Source: Adiantum capillus-veneris (taxonomy: Eukaryota > Streptophyta > Polypodiopsida > Polypodiales > Pteridaceae). From it: a stretch of DNA of 64,000 nucleotides. Of the stretch, positions 11,193-23,383 are shown one piece after another. A program made the translations under genes and the position numbers. The stretch's first letter is position 1, and every line of letters starts with the position of its first letter. The notes beneath the pieces were generated by a model. It searched no databases, was not told the DNA's origin, and saw only the letters and a list, made by a program, of their open reading frames with translations. The stretch lies in assembly GCA_014529385.2 (NCBI GenBank), contig CM043942.1, forward strand, positions 62,763,184-62,827,183, written 5' to 3'.

Positions 11193-13251
11193 ATGCTGGC
11201 TAGGACCCTGGATACACATGTTTGAGCGGAGGCTGCGAGTGATTGTAGTACCTAGAGAGAGAGAAGCTATAGCTGCACGTTTCTCTCTCTCTCTCTCTAT
11301 AGCTGCACCTCTCTCTCTCTCTCTCTCTCTCTCTAACTGCGCTCGCACTGTTCTCATTGTTGCCGGATCAACTGCAGAGCCACACTACCGGATGAGGTAA
11401 ACTGTGCCACGTGGCCCCTGAATGTCTATCTGCTTAATAGATAGTATAGATGGACAATTGCTTGCAAATTTGAGAAGGGAATCTTTGAAAATTCTAGGTA
11501 ATAAAATTGGATACGATTAGTAGGTCTCAATTGAAACCCTATTCTTCTAAAAAATTCATCCCCTACGTTGTTCAACATCCGAATTTCTTGAAATTGAAAA
11601 TACCAAATAATTTAGAGAAAATGTCAGTGCTCTCGACACTTGCTAGGTACTCAAGCACACAAATGATGAGAATCCAAATTGAACTCTATTATAGGGAAAA
11701 ATTACAAATATTTTGATCGCTCAAATATGAATACATTATTTCATAGTAATAGTCAAAACTCTTAACACAAGGACTTATATGAAAAGAACGTAACTATAGA
11801 AACAACGATGTTTATCTTTGCAAGTAAAGGAGGCCGGGAGAGTTGAGGGCTATCAATCACATCCATGCCTTTACCCACAAAGCTCCAAAAATCTGCTAAA
11901 ATTTGTGTTGCTTTTTTTGAAATGGCATGCATTTTGCACAATGGAGCCACTGTGATAGAATTTTATGTATATTGGTTGTGCCCGTAGTCCTTTTTTAGAA
12001 CTAGAGTTTAGGAACAAGAGTTCTTTCTTTAAATTTTGTGTACTTAGCGGACAACTCCCGTGAAGTAGGGCACTTGATAGTTTTTGGCCTTCCAAAGGAA
12101 AGAATGTGTGAAGTGGTATGTTTTTTTAACGTAAGTGAAAAATAATGATAAGGTCTTGATATGAATTGAGAGAGTAATGATCCATGGAGTTTGAGTTACA
12201 TACGCATAATCAATACCATCGGCTAGAGCTACAAGCTAACCATTATCTTTTGGCACAAGAAAAACTTCAAACGTTCTGACTAATTTTTCATTCATTTGCT
12301 CAGATTTTTTCTCGCTCAAAAAATCTCGCTTGCCACCCGATAGGACTCCATATGGCAAGTGTCAAAAAACCTATTAGTCGTTATCTATATTAGTTTAGCA
12401 ACTATCCCTATACGATAAATGAAATAGCCAAAAAATTTAAAATCAAAATATCATACCAAAGGTCATTACCCCTTTGACAGGTAAGGAACAAATAATTGTT
12501 CTTTTACGTTATTCAATAAACCTGTCATCAAGTGACCCCCTTGTATATTTCCTAATAGCAAATCTTCCTCTCATACATTTGGAAATAGACACTTTGTTTT
12601 GTCGAGCCATCAATCCAAATCCACCAAGTTAACACCAAAAAATGCTATATTTTGTAAGAATCTTTATTTTTGTAAGAATTTACAACAAGACACAGTCATC
12701 ACCTCTTTTAGGTAACAATATAATCTAAATCTATTTAAGATGCACCAAAATAACTTGCCTATTTAGACAAGTCTTAATAAAAGTTTGGCCTTGTTTCTTA
12801 TTCTCACCATTAGGAGAATTTTTTAGAGTGGTACAAAATGTTGTAATAGGTAATTCCTAAATTTAAGATAATCATGAAAACTTAAACCCCACTAGATAAC
12901 TTCTTCTAATAATTTATTTTCCTCTAGCAATATGGACGACCAATTTATATTTCCTACTTGTGAATCTATTATTGCTCGCAAGTGAATGTGTTACAATTTA
13001 TCACAAGAGCCCCCACGTCTTTTCCATAATAATTTTTCCTTACATTCATTCAACCAAAAAAACTATATAATGAGAAATGGAATCTAGAATACACTTTTAG
13101 AGTTCCTATGATATGTTAGAAAACCATTCCTCACGACACGAAAGAGTAACACGCTGACCGTCAAGACCAAGTGTATCAAGCGGATTAAAGAAAAATGCAT
13201 AGCTTGGCATTTATTACTCAAAGAAAGGTGGCCTAAAACACATATACTCTA

Positions 13252-15947
13252 TATTTTTTACTACATTGCACCCTCTCTTTAAAGCCAACAACTGCTAGTT
13301 TCATCAATCTCTTATCGCTATAGAATCAATCGCTTTGGAGAAACTAGAATATAGAGCACTACATAGTGATCCATCCTAATCCAAAGCCCTTTATTATTTC
13401 AAATTTACAAAAAAAAATTGAGCTTTGTTAGTACAGATCCCACTAGTTAGCAAAATAAGTAACTAGACTAGAACTAGCGTAATCAAACACAGGTTATGCT
13501 AATCATTTATAAGAGAGGGTGATATAGTTAAATTAGGAGATCAAGCTCGATTAGTTTTTAGGCAAAACATAACTAACCAATACTACCAAAAAAAAAACAT
13601 AGAATTCAAAAGTATCAGTAAAATGGAGTCAAAACACCATGTTCAAAGTTATTTTCAGAAGTTCCCCAAGCTTGGTACTAAGTAAAGCAAGGTGATTTTT
13701 AGGGCAGGAGTATTGAGTGCTTACAAAATAATAGAATAAACCACCAAGAAGCATCCAGTTAGCTTTGAAAGGCCAAAATATGCAGCTTTTTCAAAAAACA
13801 TTGGTTACAAGAAACATTAGCAATAGTGTTAAAAGCTAATAATGTAAGTAAAAGAATAAGATAATTGTGAGAAAATTAAGCCCAATACGTGATATAAGTA
13901 ATCAAAAACTAGCCTATTGTCAGATTCATCAAGGTCATAAAGCTCCCCCTGGGGAAATCATTTCAAATATAAAAGCCAAGAAATCTAAAGCATCCATCTA
14001 TTGTGGGAAAGAAATCAGCACAAGGTAACAAACAGACTGATTAGTATAGAATTTTATGCTTATCCAAACAAAATATCTAGGTCAGTATTCATTATATTGC
14101 CTAAACAATCAAAAGTATCCAAAGGTATCACACCATCCATTTTTATCCAGTAAGGCCAGAGCTTATAATATATACATCATCCCATAAATAGAGCCACTAA
14201 CTAGCAGGTCTTTAGAAGAACAGGATAACAACAAAAGATATAACTTTAGTAAAGATAGAAATGCATAAAATTGGGATTTTCTTTGAGGAAACAGTACTAT
14301 AGCCCAAATAGTCCACTCTATATGAGGAGGACAAATTCATTTATTAGGGAAACAGCAATAGCATGATATTGATCCACAAAAACCCCCCAAAACTACATTG
14401 TATAGTTGACTACATTGTATAGTTGACTTGAAGCAATTGTCCATCACAATCAAAGCCATCCAAGCCTGTAGTGTAGGTGGCTATACATACATACATCCTC
14501 CAAGAAAAAGACTTTTTTGAGTAAGAACAACCTCAACAAAGGTTGAGAATAATGGGATATCCTTAGGGAAACTTGAAAAAATGAATTTTGATACCAAATA
14601 TACAAAGGAATAACCCGGCCAAGCCAAAATTTTCAGCAAACCTTCAACACTTACACGTTACAAATCTTCAGCATATCGAGCCAATAGGCACACGAGGAGG
14701 AAGAAATACAATGGTTGTTAGGTGAGGGCAGATAGTACAGGGTGAGATCCGTCACAAGACGAGAAAGGACATTGGGTTTAACTAAGGAGTTTAAAAGGTT
14801 AGGTAAGCCTTAAGGGGCCTTTAGCTAGCAACTTTATTTTTCAGTTGTTTAAATGTATATATTATAAAAAGGAGTATCCAAGGCGAACCAAGGTTCCATG
14901 AAGTATGAGAACCCTATAATCTCAATAAGCAAAGTTAGGGGATTTATAGGCCATTTCATATTCAAAGAATATAGTATAGAGATTATCATTAGTCACGTTA
15001 GGACCAATGTGAAATGTCCTACCTCGGTTCAAGGAAATATTTAGGCTTGTCAAAAAGTATTAGCAGGAGAGAGAGAGAGAGAGAGTTTCAAGGGCACATC
15101 ACTATAAAAAAAAAAAGTGTGTGTGCTCTAAGGGCGTGATTGCTAGGTTAAACTTCAACCCATGATGCCAAACTCTCAGTCTTTCTCTGAATTTTGTATG
15201 TTGGTGTGACCCGAAGCACGTTTAGTGAACTCTATCCACATGCTAGACTCACATCCTCTATCCATATATTAACACTTGAATATCTCATGTATGATTTCAT
15301 GAGCTTATCCAATGCTACTTCCTGTATAGAAGACAAGTAGATTATATTTATGCAATGCTATTTTCATTATGAATGGATCATAGTTTTTCCCCCTTAAAAT
15401 CCTGGCCACTTCTAAGTGCTTAAGAGGCCAACTTCCTTATACACGATGCATGCACACAAAGTTAATCGTGGTGCATGAATAAGCACAACCATGCAATGGA
15501 CCTATATATCAAGGTCTTAAGGTTGATGCTTTAGAATGACACCCCATACAATCTCTAGAGGCAAAGTGTAGAAGGACTTTCAAAGGTGGAAGTGAGGCTA
15601 TTGCTCCCAACACCGAACCCCTTCAAGTGCTTCAGTTTTGTGATCTACACATTTGAGGCTTTGAAGTTTGCTTGCTGGCCATTTACAATCAAAACATAAG
15701 TATTTATACATTTTTCTATTAGCATCAAAGATCATGCTTGCAAACCTACATGTGGCTCTCACCTCTACAATCAATACTCTTGAATGTCATCTTTTGCTTG
15801 CAAACCTAAATGTACAATCAATACTCTTGATTGTCGTCTTTTGCTTGTTAAATATATATTCTCTTATTCCTATGCATAACCTTAGGGAAATTCTCCTGAG
15901 TAGAGAAGACATGATCTTATGCCATGCTATGAACATATTAATCACTA
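13252..15947. other. AT-rich intergenic, no gene seen
   Basis: About 2.7 kb without a supported gene. It includes a short GA tract at about 15067-15085, an 18-base tandem pair at about 14395-14428 (GTATAGTTGAC repeated), and an imperfect local duplication at about 15733-15842 around the phrase CTTGCAAACCTA...ACAATCAATACTCTTGA. Open frames near 15668-16039 have no recognisable motif. Confidence 0.5.
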
Positions 15948-15980
15948 CTAGTAGGGCCGGCCGCCGAAGGCGGCCTCTCT
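15948..15980 (-). mobile_element. Helitron-type 3' end
   Basis: On the minus strand a perfect 7-bp-stem hairpin (GGCCGCC / GGCGGCC with a 3-base loop, at 15959-15975) is followed by a short GC-rich spacer and CCTACTAG, then a host T. This is the classic plant Helitron 3' terminus (hairpin plus CTAG, host T). The stem differs from those at 5139 and 19501, so this is a different subfamily. The body would extend rightward. The 5' TC end was not found. Confidence 0.5.
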
Positions 15981-18315
15981 CTCTCTCCCCCTCTCCCTCT
16001 TTCGCGTGCAAAGGGGCTTTTTTTAGTTTTGGACTTTAACCTTCAGGTCACAGATTACGACACGTTAAAGGGCTCCCCCTTCCGCCATATTACGTTAGTA
16101 GATACAAGCGTATGCCATTGCTTGTACACAATGTTCGGGTAAAATGATTTTCAAAGCCTTACACAACTCCTTTTGGTGACTCTTCCACACAAAAATTTTT
16201 AAATATTGAGCTTTTTTTTTTAAAAAAAAACTTTTCCTCAAAATCTAGGCAGGGTTTTTCCTTTTCCTCTTGCTCTCACCCGGCATTTTTGAATTTTGAA
16301 GCGGCACGATTGTAAGCTGAGACACACTTTCCCGAACAATTAGGAAGATATAAAGATGCATGTAGAACTCCCGTAGCGTCCAGCCATCTTGACGAGCAAT
16401 GTTTTGAAGCAACACTCTATAGAAGCCTAACAAAAGCTTCCTCTTATTTGCATCACAAGTATGATCAGACCAGACTACCATGTATCCCAATACTTCTGAC
16501 ATTTCTCCTACCTCGGCACTGCTAACAAATAGTGCCACACCGTACACCAGTGCTTTCCTACATAATGTTCAATCTTCCACATGATTCACTCTTTGCTTGC
16601 TTAAAGCACAAGATGAGCAAGCACTGCAACACTCCCTAGTGGAGAAAAGCATTGATTAGGAAAGAATCCTCGCTTGATTATAGCATAAGACAGGGTAGAA
16701 AGGAGGCTGACATCAAATCAATTTTAGAAAAAAACCTAGGCTGAGTGCAATCCCGCCTATAAATTCTGAGATTTACCACTAATTTCAAAATTCGACGGTG
16801 AGGAAACCTACAAAATTTAGAGGAATTTATGTATAAAAACATTCAATACACCTCACCTCCTCAAACTTTCCGTGTAGGTTTTCCAAGTTTTTGTAAAAAA
16901 CATATATATTTCGAGCACCGCATCAAATGAAAAGGAAAAGGGAATTGAACAAAAAGGGGATGTAAGCTTGTTGAGCTAAATTCATGTTACATTGGGATTT
17001 ACATAAAGACTCAGTTCAGGAGCGATGTACATGGCTGATAAGAATTCAAATGTTGGCACTGGCAGGGTGCGGACATCGGTGCATCATTGTGCTGGCTGGG
17101 CGAGGGGCTCTGGCTGGGTCAAGGTACACTGGTTGAGGGCACGCAGGTGGGTGCGGTGCAAGACAACCACCATGTTGATTTGTACTTGTGTCAGGGGCCT
17201 ACTCAAAGCCTCCTGCTGGGTAAAGCCTTCCTGAACATGTTCACACAGAAGAACATGAAAAATTTATCTTCGCTCCTCTGATGCCTTATAGCCAGAAGCT
17301 CACTTATCACATACAGCATCCCCAGCCTTTTTCAAGTGGAGGCATTTGTGTAGGTGAGTTGCGCCAATAAAAGCTCTTGTTCTCGCCTCACAGTTGCTAG
17401 AGATTCGTACTCTGTAATCAATCTCTGTAGAACCCGTCAATTTTTTTATCAGTTGAAAACATTATCGCATCATCAGCACTGAGAATGTGGCAATTCAAAA
17501 TCTCCAGATGGGACTAGTCATTCAGAGCAATCAACAGCTATGCAATTGACAAGATATTTAAAATGCACATTCCTGTGAGATTGGTGTCTTTTAGGGTTTA
17601 AGGTTATTGGTTTAGGGTTTAGGGTTTAGTCCCCATAAAGCACTTAGTTCACTCCAGATAAAAATTATACCACTTCTAACTCTTATAAAGGACAGTGAAT
17701 GCAATGACCTGTTGAAATATCTATGATGAGCCCCCGAATATGTGTGCATGTGACGTGCATGCTGTGCAGGGATTAAGATCAGGGTCAAGCCTCAAGGTCA
17801 AGCAATATGTTACTAGTGCTAGATTCTTGAAGCCAAACAGGGAAAAACAGGAAAAACAAAATCAAACGAAAACAAAAGTGCTCTCAAAACAAACTGCACC
17901 CACAGCCATGCACCCATCAATAGACACAGCACACACAGACACACATACACACCCTAAAGTATCTTAAGGGCACGAGAAAACCAAAACACAGAGCCAAAAA
18001 CAAAAGAAAAGTACTTTTACGTCCGGCTTCACCCGTTGTCACATGACACATCCAACCCTAAGTGTCCGTGGACAAGCTACAGCATAACCAAGGTTCAGTT
18101 CAGTCAAGTCAGTCTAGAATAGGAAGTGATTTGGCACTTTTGTGAGTCTACTCGTAGACCGTGCATGCCCAGGCACTTAGAATAGATGCATATCCTCTGG
18201 TTGCACACAGCACGATCATCAGCATTACCATCAGAATCCATCAGGATCATTTTCCAGTGCATTAAACATATTTTCCCTATTTTTGACATTTTTCACTTAT
18301 TTATTAAGTGACTTT
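15981..18315. other. intergenic, no supported gene
   Basis: About 2.3 kb. A minus-strand open frame of 100 codons (16547-16245) and two overlapping plus-strand frames at 17025-17281 have no domain I recognise. A CA-rich stretch lies at about 17926-17952. Confidence 0.45.
17593..17625 (+). repeat. short interstitial telomere-like tract
   Basis: Degenerate run of TTTAGGG units (TTTAGGGTTTAAGG, then GGTTTAGGGTTTAGGG), the plant telomere motif, about 33 bases long. Such short runs are common inside plant chromosomes and in plant promoters, so this does not mark a chromosome end. Confidence 0.7.
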
Positions 18316-18942
18316 TGTTGGGAAATTGGGTAGGGCAAATTCCATAAGATAATATATAAGGAAACCAAGGCTAGCATTCCATAGCAGAAGAGGCAGCAGG
18401 AGCATTGCTCAATAGGCAACTTCTCAACAAGAACTTCCAAGAACCCTGGCGTTTTCACCATTGAAGGCCTGACGTTTTTCAGCTTTATGACCAGCGTTCT
18501 CAGCAGCCTTGACCAGCGTTTCTAAGCCAACAGATTTCCATCATCAAGCAGCATCAGATCGGCGCTTGGAGCCCCATCAAGCTGGCGTTTTTCAGCATGC
18601 AAGACTCAGCCAATCCAGAGTTTTCAAAGACCTACAGACTCAGCGTTTTTCAGCCCTAAGTTCAGCGTTTTCCAGCCACAAGAGGTGATTCATATACAGA
18701 TAATTACCTAGGCTGGGTACTAGTGCAATTGTATGGGAACACTCCCCAATGCCTACTCGTAGCACACACTGGCTATGCTCATGTGCAATCAAAGGGTATG
18801 CAACTAATCTAAAGTGCCTAAACATGGACATCCTGCGTACAAGCTCACAAGGGTGTCAAACCACTAGCTAGGCTGTCCTAAACCCTAGAAGTAGAAATTA
18901 GAGCTTGTCCACATGCACAGAAGGTTAGATGTGCTCGTGACA
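18316..18942 (-). mobile_element. Ty3/gypsy 3' LTR
   Basis: Read on the minus strand, an LTR-like block starts with TGTCACGAGCAC directly after a polypurine tract and a chromodomain-containing reading frame. A plausible end, ...CCCAACA, lies at 18316, giving TGT...ACA termini and about 627 bases. Inside, at about 18449-18680, a short motif close to CAGCGTTTTTCAGC recurs roughly nine times with variation. No matching 5' LTR is in the window, so the left boundary is inferred from terminal bases only. Confidence 0.5.
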
Positions 18943-18955
18943 TCCCCCCCTTTTC
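18943..18955 (-). other. polypurine tract
   Basis: Minus-strand GAAAAGGGGGGGGA-type run directly adjacent to the TGTC start of the LTR and directly after the stop codon of the chromodomain frame. This is the position and composition expected for the plus-strand primer of an LTR retrotransposon. Confidence 0.65.
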
Positions 18956-19241
18956 AAGGTGAGGTATTGGTACCGAGCTCCATGGATGCCATGGAGTCCG
19001 CCAACAACTGCGGGGAATCTGCAAAAAAATCTTCATAGGCCCGCTGTATTGCGTGGGTGCTACAATATTTGAACTTCAAAAACGACTGCAGTGCTTGCTT
19101 CTTTGGGCCACGCTAAAAGCGATGCAGAATAATTTGCTTTGGCTCTATGTCTTCAACTTTGTCTACAATCTCGGGTCCATCCTCTTCAAGAACCTCCTCT
19201 AGGGATCTCGCTGAAACAACTTCAACCAGAATTTCATAGAC
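18954..19241 (-). pseudogene. chromovirus integrase C-terminal (chromodomain) fragment
   Basis: A 96-codon minus-strand frame ending in TGA just before the polypurine tract. It contains an acidic linker (EEVLEEDGPEIVDKVED), then a segment with IILHRF, RGPKKQAL, FLKFK and RAYEDFFADSPQLLADS. The layout (basic beta strand, L-K-F-K, acidic/aromatic segment) matches the C-terminal chromodomain of chromovirus integrases, which guides insertion to chromatin marks. One in-frame TAG interrupts it. No catalytic integrase or RT sequence is preserved upstream, so only the last part of pol remains. Confidence 0.5.
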
Positions 19242-19500
19242 ACACCTTTACTTTTTGGATAACTAGCAAAGAACTATGCTTCCTAAATAACTGTGGGTGG
19301 AATGTAGACGAAAAATGTGATGAAGTGCCAAACTTTTCAACGAGTACATGCCAAAAATGTGATCTTAACTTGATTTTTCGACCTAAAACTATCGACTCGA
19401 CAAACCATAAAGGAAATACCAATGTTTGACGGACAAGCGTGCTAGTGCTTTTGCGGTGATTGTGGTTTGCCAAGAAATTAACATGCAAAATCTACTGACA

Positions 19501-19545
19501 CTAGCTCGTGCAACCCGCCTAGGGTCTCGCTCGCTCTTACGAATG
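19501..19545 (-). mobile_element. Helitron-type 3' end
   Basis: Minus-strand terminus sharing the GTAAGAGCGAGCGA block, a (here degenerate) CCC...GGG hairpin and the GCGGGTTGCACGAGCTAG end with the copy at 5139. It ends in CTAG with host T (A at 19500 on the plus strand), as Helitrons do. The body would lie to the right, where the window instead has TC, TA and pararetroviral sequence, so the element is probably truncated. Confidence 0.5.
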
Positions 19546-19617
19546 GTATAGTAAGGCCTCCGGCCGGGGCTCACGCATGCCAAGTTCCAACACTATCTAC
19601 ATTAACTTCTTTCATGC

Positions 19618-19943
<326 letters not shown>

Positions 19944-19964
19944 TATAGATGAATATCTATATAG

Positions 19965-20084
19965 ATGTGTAAATCGTTTCCGCATCTCCAAATTTTGTTA
20001 GTGTCTTCTCAATCATAGTTTGTATGTCTCTTAATCATAATTGGTATATCTCATTGGTATATCTAAATCCTGTACATATATATG

Positions 20085-20085
<1 letters not shown>
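19965..20085 (+). mobile_element. pararetrovirus terminal fragment
   Basis: About 120 bases starting at AAATCGTTTCCGCATCTCC and running to CTGTACATATATATGTACATAC. It matches, in plus orientation, the outer end of the right pararetroviral arm (about 33264-33340), and in reverse the pieces at 21040-21205 and 21331-21440. It is an orphan end piece embedded in TA repeats. Confidence 0.75.
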
Positions 20086-20115
<30 letters not shown>

Positions 20116-20354
20116 GTGTGCCACTTCCCCCAACTTGCCAGCCCCGTTTTCATGTGATTACTTGCATCCCTTGTATTCGGCACTTTCTTATGATATTGAT
20201 CATTCGTTCGCGTCCCTCACTCTCGTGTCCCTCTTGCGTTCAGTTTTCAAGTTGCGTTCTTGTGTATGAATTTGCTTGCCTGCAGGTCCCGTTTGCATCG
20301 CAGGTGAGCCGGCGCGGCCCCTTTTCCGCGACGCCCCGAACGAGGGGTCACACT
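20086..20354. other. unique spacer between TA tracts
   Basis: TACA repeats, then about 230 bases of unique sequence that is more GC-rich than its surroundings, with no recognised domain. It is followed by renewed TA repeats. Confidence 0.6.
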
Positions 20355-21039
<685 letters not shown>

Positions 21040-21040
<1 letters not shown>

Positions 21041-21202
21041 TATATGTACAGGATTTAGATATACCAATTATGATTAAGAGACATACAAACTATGATTGAG
21101 AAGACACTAACAAAATTGGGAGATGCGGAAACGATTTAAATAACAAAGACAAGGTAGAACAAAAGAGGTACTTGATTTATGATAGCAATCATAGAAGATT
21201 AC

Positions 21203-21205
<3 letters not shown>
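21040..21205 (-). mobile_element. pararetrovirus terminal fragment
   Basis: Inverted match to 19965-20085 and direct match to the outer end of the left arm (21331-21500), from GTACAGGATTTAGATATACC through ATTTATGATAGCAATCATAG. A TA tract at 21206-21238 separates it from the arm. It appears to be a tandem repeat of the element's outer end. Confidence 0.75.
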
Positions 21206-21241
<36 letters not shown>

Positions 21242-21613
21242 CATGTATATATGTATACATGTATACATGTATAGTATAGATGAATATCTATATAGATATG
21301 TATATGTATACACATATATATATACATATATATGTACAGGATTTAGATATATCAATGAGATATACCAATTATGATTAAGAGACATACAAACTACGATTGA
21401 GAAGACACTAACAAAATTGGGAGATGCGGAAACGATTTAAATAACACAGACAAGGTAGAGGTACTTGATTTATGATAGCACTCATAGAAGATTACGAGCT
21501 TCACATAGATGAACTACCAGGATAAGGCTTGACTAATGAGTGCTCTATAGATAAGAAGCTATTAGCTCTGGAGTGGTAATCAAGGTCGTCGTTTTTATTT
21601 GAGACCTCCTTCC

Positions 21614-21619
21614 TTTATA
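21614..21619 (-). promoter_or_regulatory. pararetroviral TATA box, left arm
   Basis: Minus-strand TATAAA in the context CTTTACTATAAAGGAAGGAGG, downstream of the RNase H frame. The same context is kept at 33076-33081 in the right arm. Its place after pol and before the leader matches the pregenomic-RNA promoter of caulimovirids. Confidence 0.55.
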
Positions 21620-21785
21620 GTAAAGGAGCCAGGATAGCTTCCAGCATACGCAAGTGCGGCTATCTTTACAGGTGTTGCCTAGAGGGCTTTCGGCATATGT
21701 GAGTGCGGGTTACTTTAATGTGTGTACCTTGACAGGTGTCCACTAAAAGACTTTAGTACAAATATTTTACAAAAGTAAAGCATAT

Positions 21786-21795
21786 CTTACGTGAC
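21786..21795 (-). promoter_or_regulatory. degenerate as-1-like site, left arm
   Basis: Minus-strand GTCACGTAAG, equivalent to the TGACGTAAG of the right arm (32883) with the first core base pair changed. TGACG motifs bind TGA bZIP factors in caulimoviral 35S-type promoters. The change would be expected to weaken the site; function is inferred. Confidence 0.4.
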
Positions 21796-21971
21796 AGCTG
21801 AGTGCTATGTGACATCCTTGCTTAGGTTGCCGAGACGCGAGATAGCAAATCAACAATATTATTTTTACAACTAGGGACATATTCATAAGTCACATCAAAA
21901 TGACTCAATAAACCCATCTGTATATGCGAGCATTTCCCACTTTTCCTGCATTCTTTTCTTGGAGGAACTTA

Positions 21972-22543
21972 TCAAGATTCAAAATGCTTTAAGTCACTCC
22001 TTAGTGTGAAAGGGATCTCCAATAGAAATAATCGGAATGATAACACAGCATTCACACCAGCTAACAGTTCTCGTTGAATTGAATGATACCGCTGCTCAGC
22101 ATCTTTGAATCTTTCAAAAGTCCATCTACAAATGATAGGGGTATCATTTACTTGTTCACACAATATACCTCCCATGCTTCTTCGGATGCGTTTGAATATA
22201 CAATCAAAGGATTATTGGTAGAAATTTGTAAGGGAGGTAGTTTCTGGCAAATCTCCTTTATCTTATGCACGGTGATAGACAAATTCTCAGACCAAAAGAA
22301 ATCTTTACTCCTTTCTAATTGTTTGGATGGGAGTAAATCCTTTGCAAGATGAAGGTATTGTGGTGCTATCCATTGTAGACATCCGACAAAGGATTGAATC
22401 TGTTTGCGATCTTGCAGTTGATCCGGAAAATCCAATAATTTCTTCAAAAGATGGTCTTGTATTTGTATGCAACTAGAGGAGATTTCCACCCCTAAAAAAG
22501 TAGTGTGTGGTTGACAAAGCTCCATTTTCTTTAGACTAAGCAC
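21972..22543 (-). pseudogene. pararetroviral RT thumb and RNase H, left arm
   Basis: Two minus-strand frames (22543-22148 and 22175-21972) offset by a frameshift. The first carries the RT connection (CQPHTTFLGVEIS) and enters RNase H at IVYSNASEEAW. The second resumes at GGILCEQV and includes HSIQRELL and LRSDL, which hold the usual Glu and Asp of RNase H. The first catalytic Asp is Asn here (AAC at 22190-22192), while the right arm keeps GAC. RNase H degrades the RNA template during reverse transcription. The Asn and the frameshift both argue against activity. Confidence 0.75.
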
Positions 22544-22555
22544 TAATCCAGTGGT

Positions 22556-23383
22556 TTAGAGCTTTTGCAAAAACCTGTTAAGATGCTTGATATGGCTGTC
22601 AATGTCCTTAAAGTAAACAAGGATATCATCAATATACAGTAGGAAGAATTTCCTGCAATCTGAAAATAAAACCTCTATGCGTTCTTGACAGAGTGATGGG
22701 GCTGGCTTTAGTCCCATGGGCAATACAGTCCTTTCAAACATTCCTTGTGGGACTACAAAACTGGTTTTATAGCGATCACCAGGTCGTATTTTAAATTGCC
22801 AAAACCCGCTCTTCAGATCAAACTTTGAGAATACCTTGCTATCCTTGATTCTGCGAAGTAGATCATCCTTCAATGGTAAAGGAAATCGCCTTGCTTCAAG
22901 CCAATCATTAATTGGTTTATAATCAATCACTAGCCGCTTCTTCCCTTGTTTCTTTTCTGAGTGATTATTCACATAAAAAGCCTGACACGCAAAAGCATTG
23001 TTAGAGAGAACTATTAAACCATTTTCAAGCAGCTGATCAATTTCTTCTTTGCATAGCTTCGAATCTTCTAAAGACATTCCAGGATGAGTAGACTTCAATC
23101 CTGCTGATTGTGAATTGCCAAGGAGTGAGACCCAATATTCTTCTTTCTCCCAGAAAGTTAAAAGATTTTCATTGGTTTGTTTGGCTAACTGAGTGGCAAT
23201 TGATTGTAGCTCATTGTGATGTTTTAACTTTTCTGCTTCAAACCATGCTAAAAAAAGCTCATTCTTTTGTGGATTAAGGAGTGTGGGAATTCTCCCAAAA
23301 AGCAAAAGAGCTCCACGAGCTTTAGTAAGCACGATGTAGGATCGGTCATCTAAACGAAATCGAATAGAGAGATTAGGGTTCAC
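22556..23383 (-). pseudogene. pararetroviral reverse transcriptase, left arm
   Basis: A 275-codon minus-strand frame covering the linker and most of RT. Visible landmarks are KKRLVIDYKPIN, then FPLPLKDDLL, FSKFDLKSGFWQ, FVVPQGMFER, LPMGLKPAPS, and the catalytic YIDDILVY at about 22640-22617 (YxDD). This text and spacing are characteristic of caulimovirid RT, which copies the pregenomic RNA to DNA. The frame ends at a stop at 22556-22558 before the RNase H part. It is the best-preserved RT in the window, but upstream protease and downstream RNase H are out of frame. Confidence 0.85.

Larger units (their letters stand above)
10402..13251. repeat. segmental duplication, copy 2
   Basis: Second direct copy of the unit at 7654-10396, starting 5 bases after copy 1 ends, also with (GA)n first. 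Compared with copy 1 it has an extra TC-rich block at about 11050-11110, an ATAATTT insertion near 11607 and a longer segment near 13120. The end matches copy 1 through CATATACTCTA, after which the flanks differ. Confidence 0.9.

Noticed and set aside
8161-11400. Ser-Leu and Arg-Glu repeat proteins
   Set aside because: Translations of (TC)n and (GA)n tracts in three frames; artefacts.
16245-16547. 100-codon minus-strand ORF as a host gene
   Set aside because: No motif, and the C-terminal Lys/Arg run reflects local composition; insufficient support.
17593-17625. Chromosome end
   Set aside because: Only a few degenerate TTTAGGG units with ordinary sequence on both sides.
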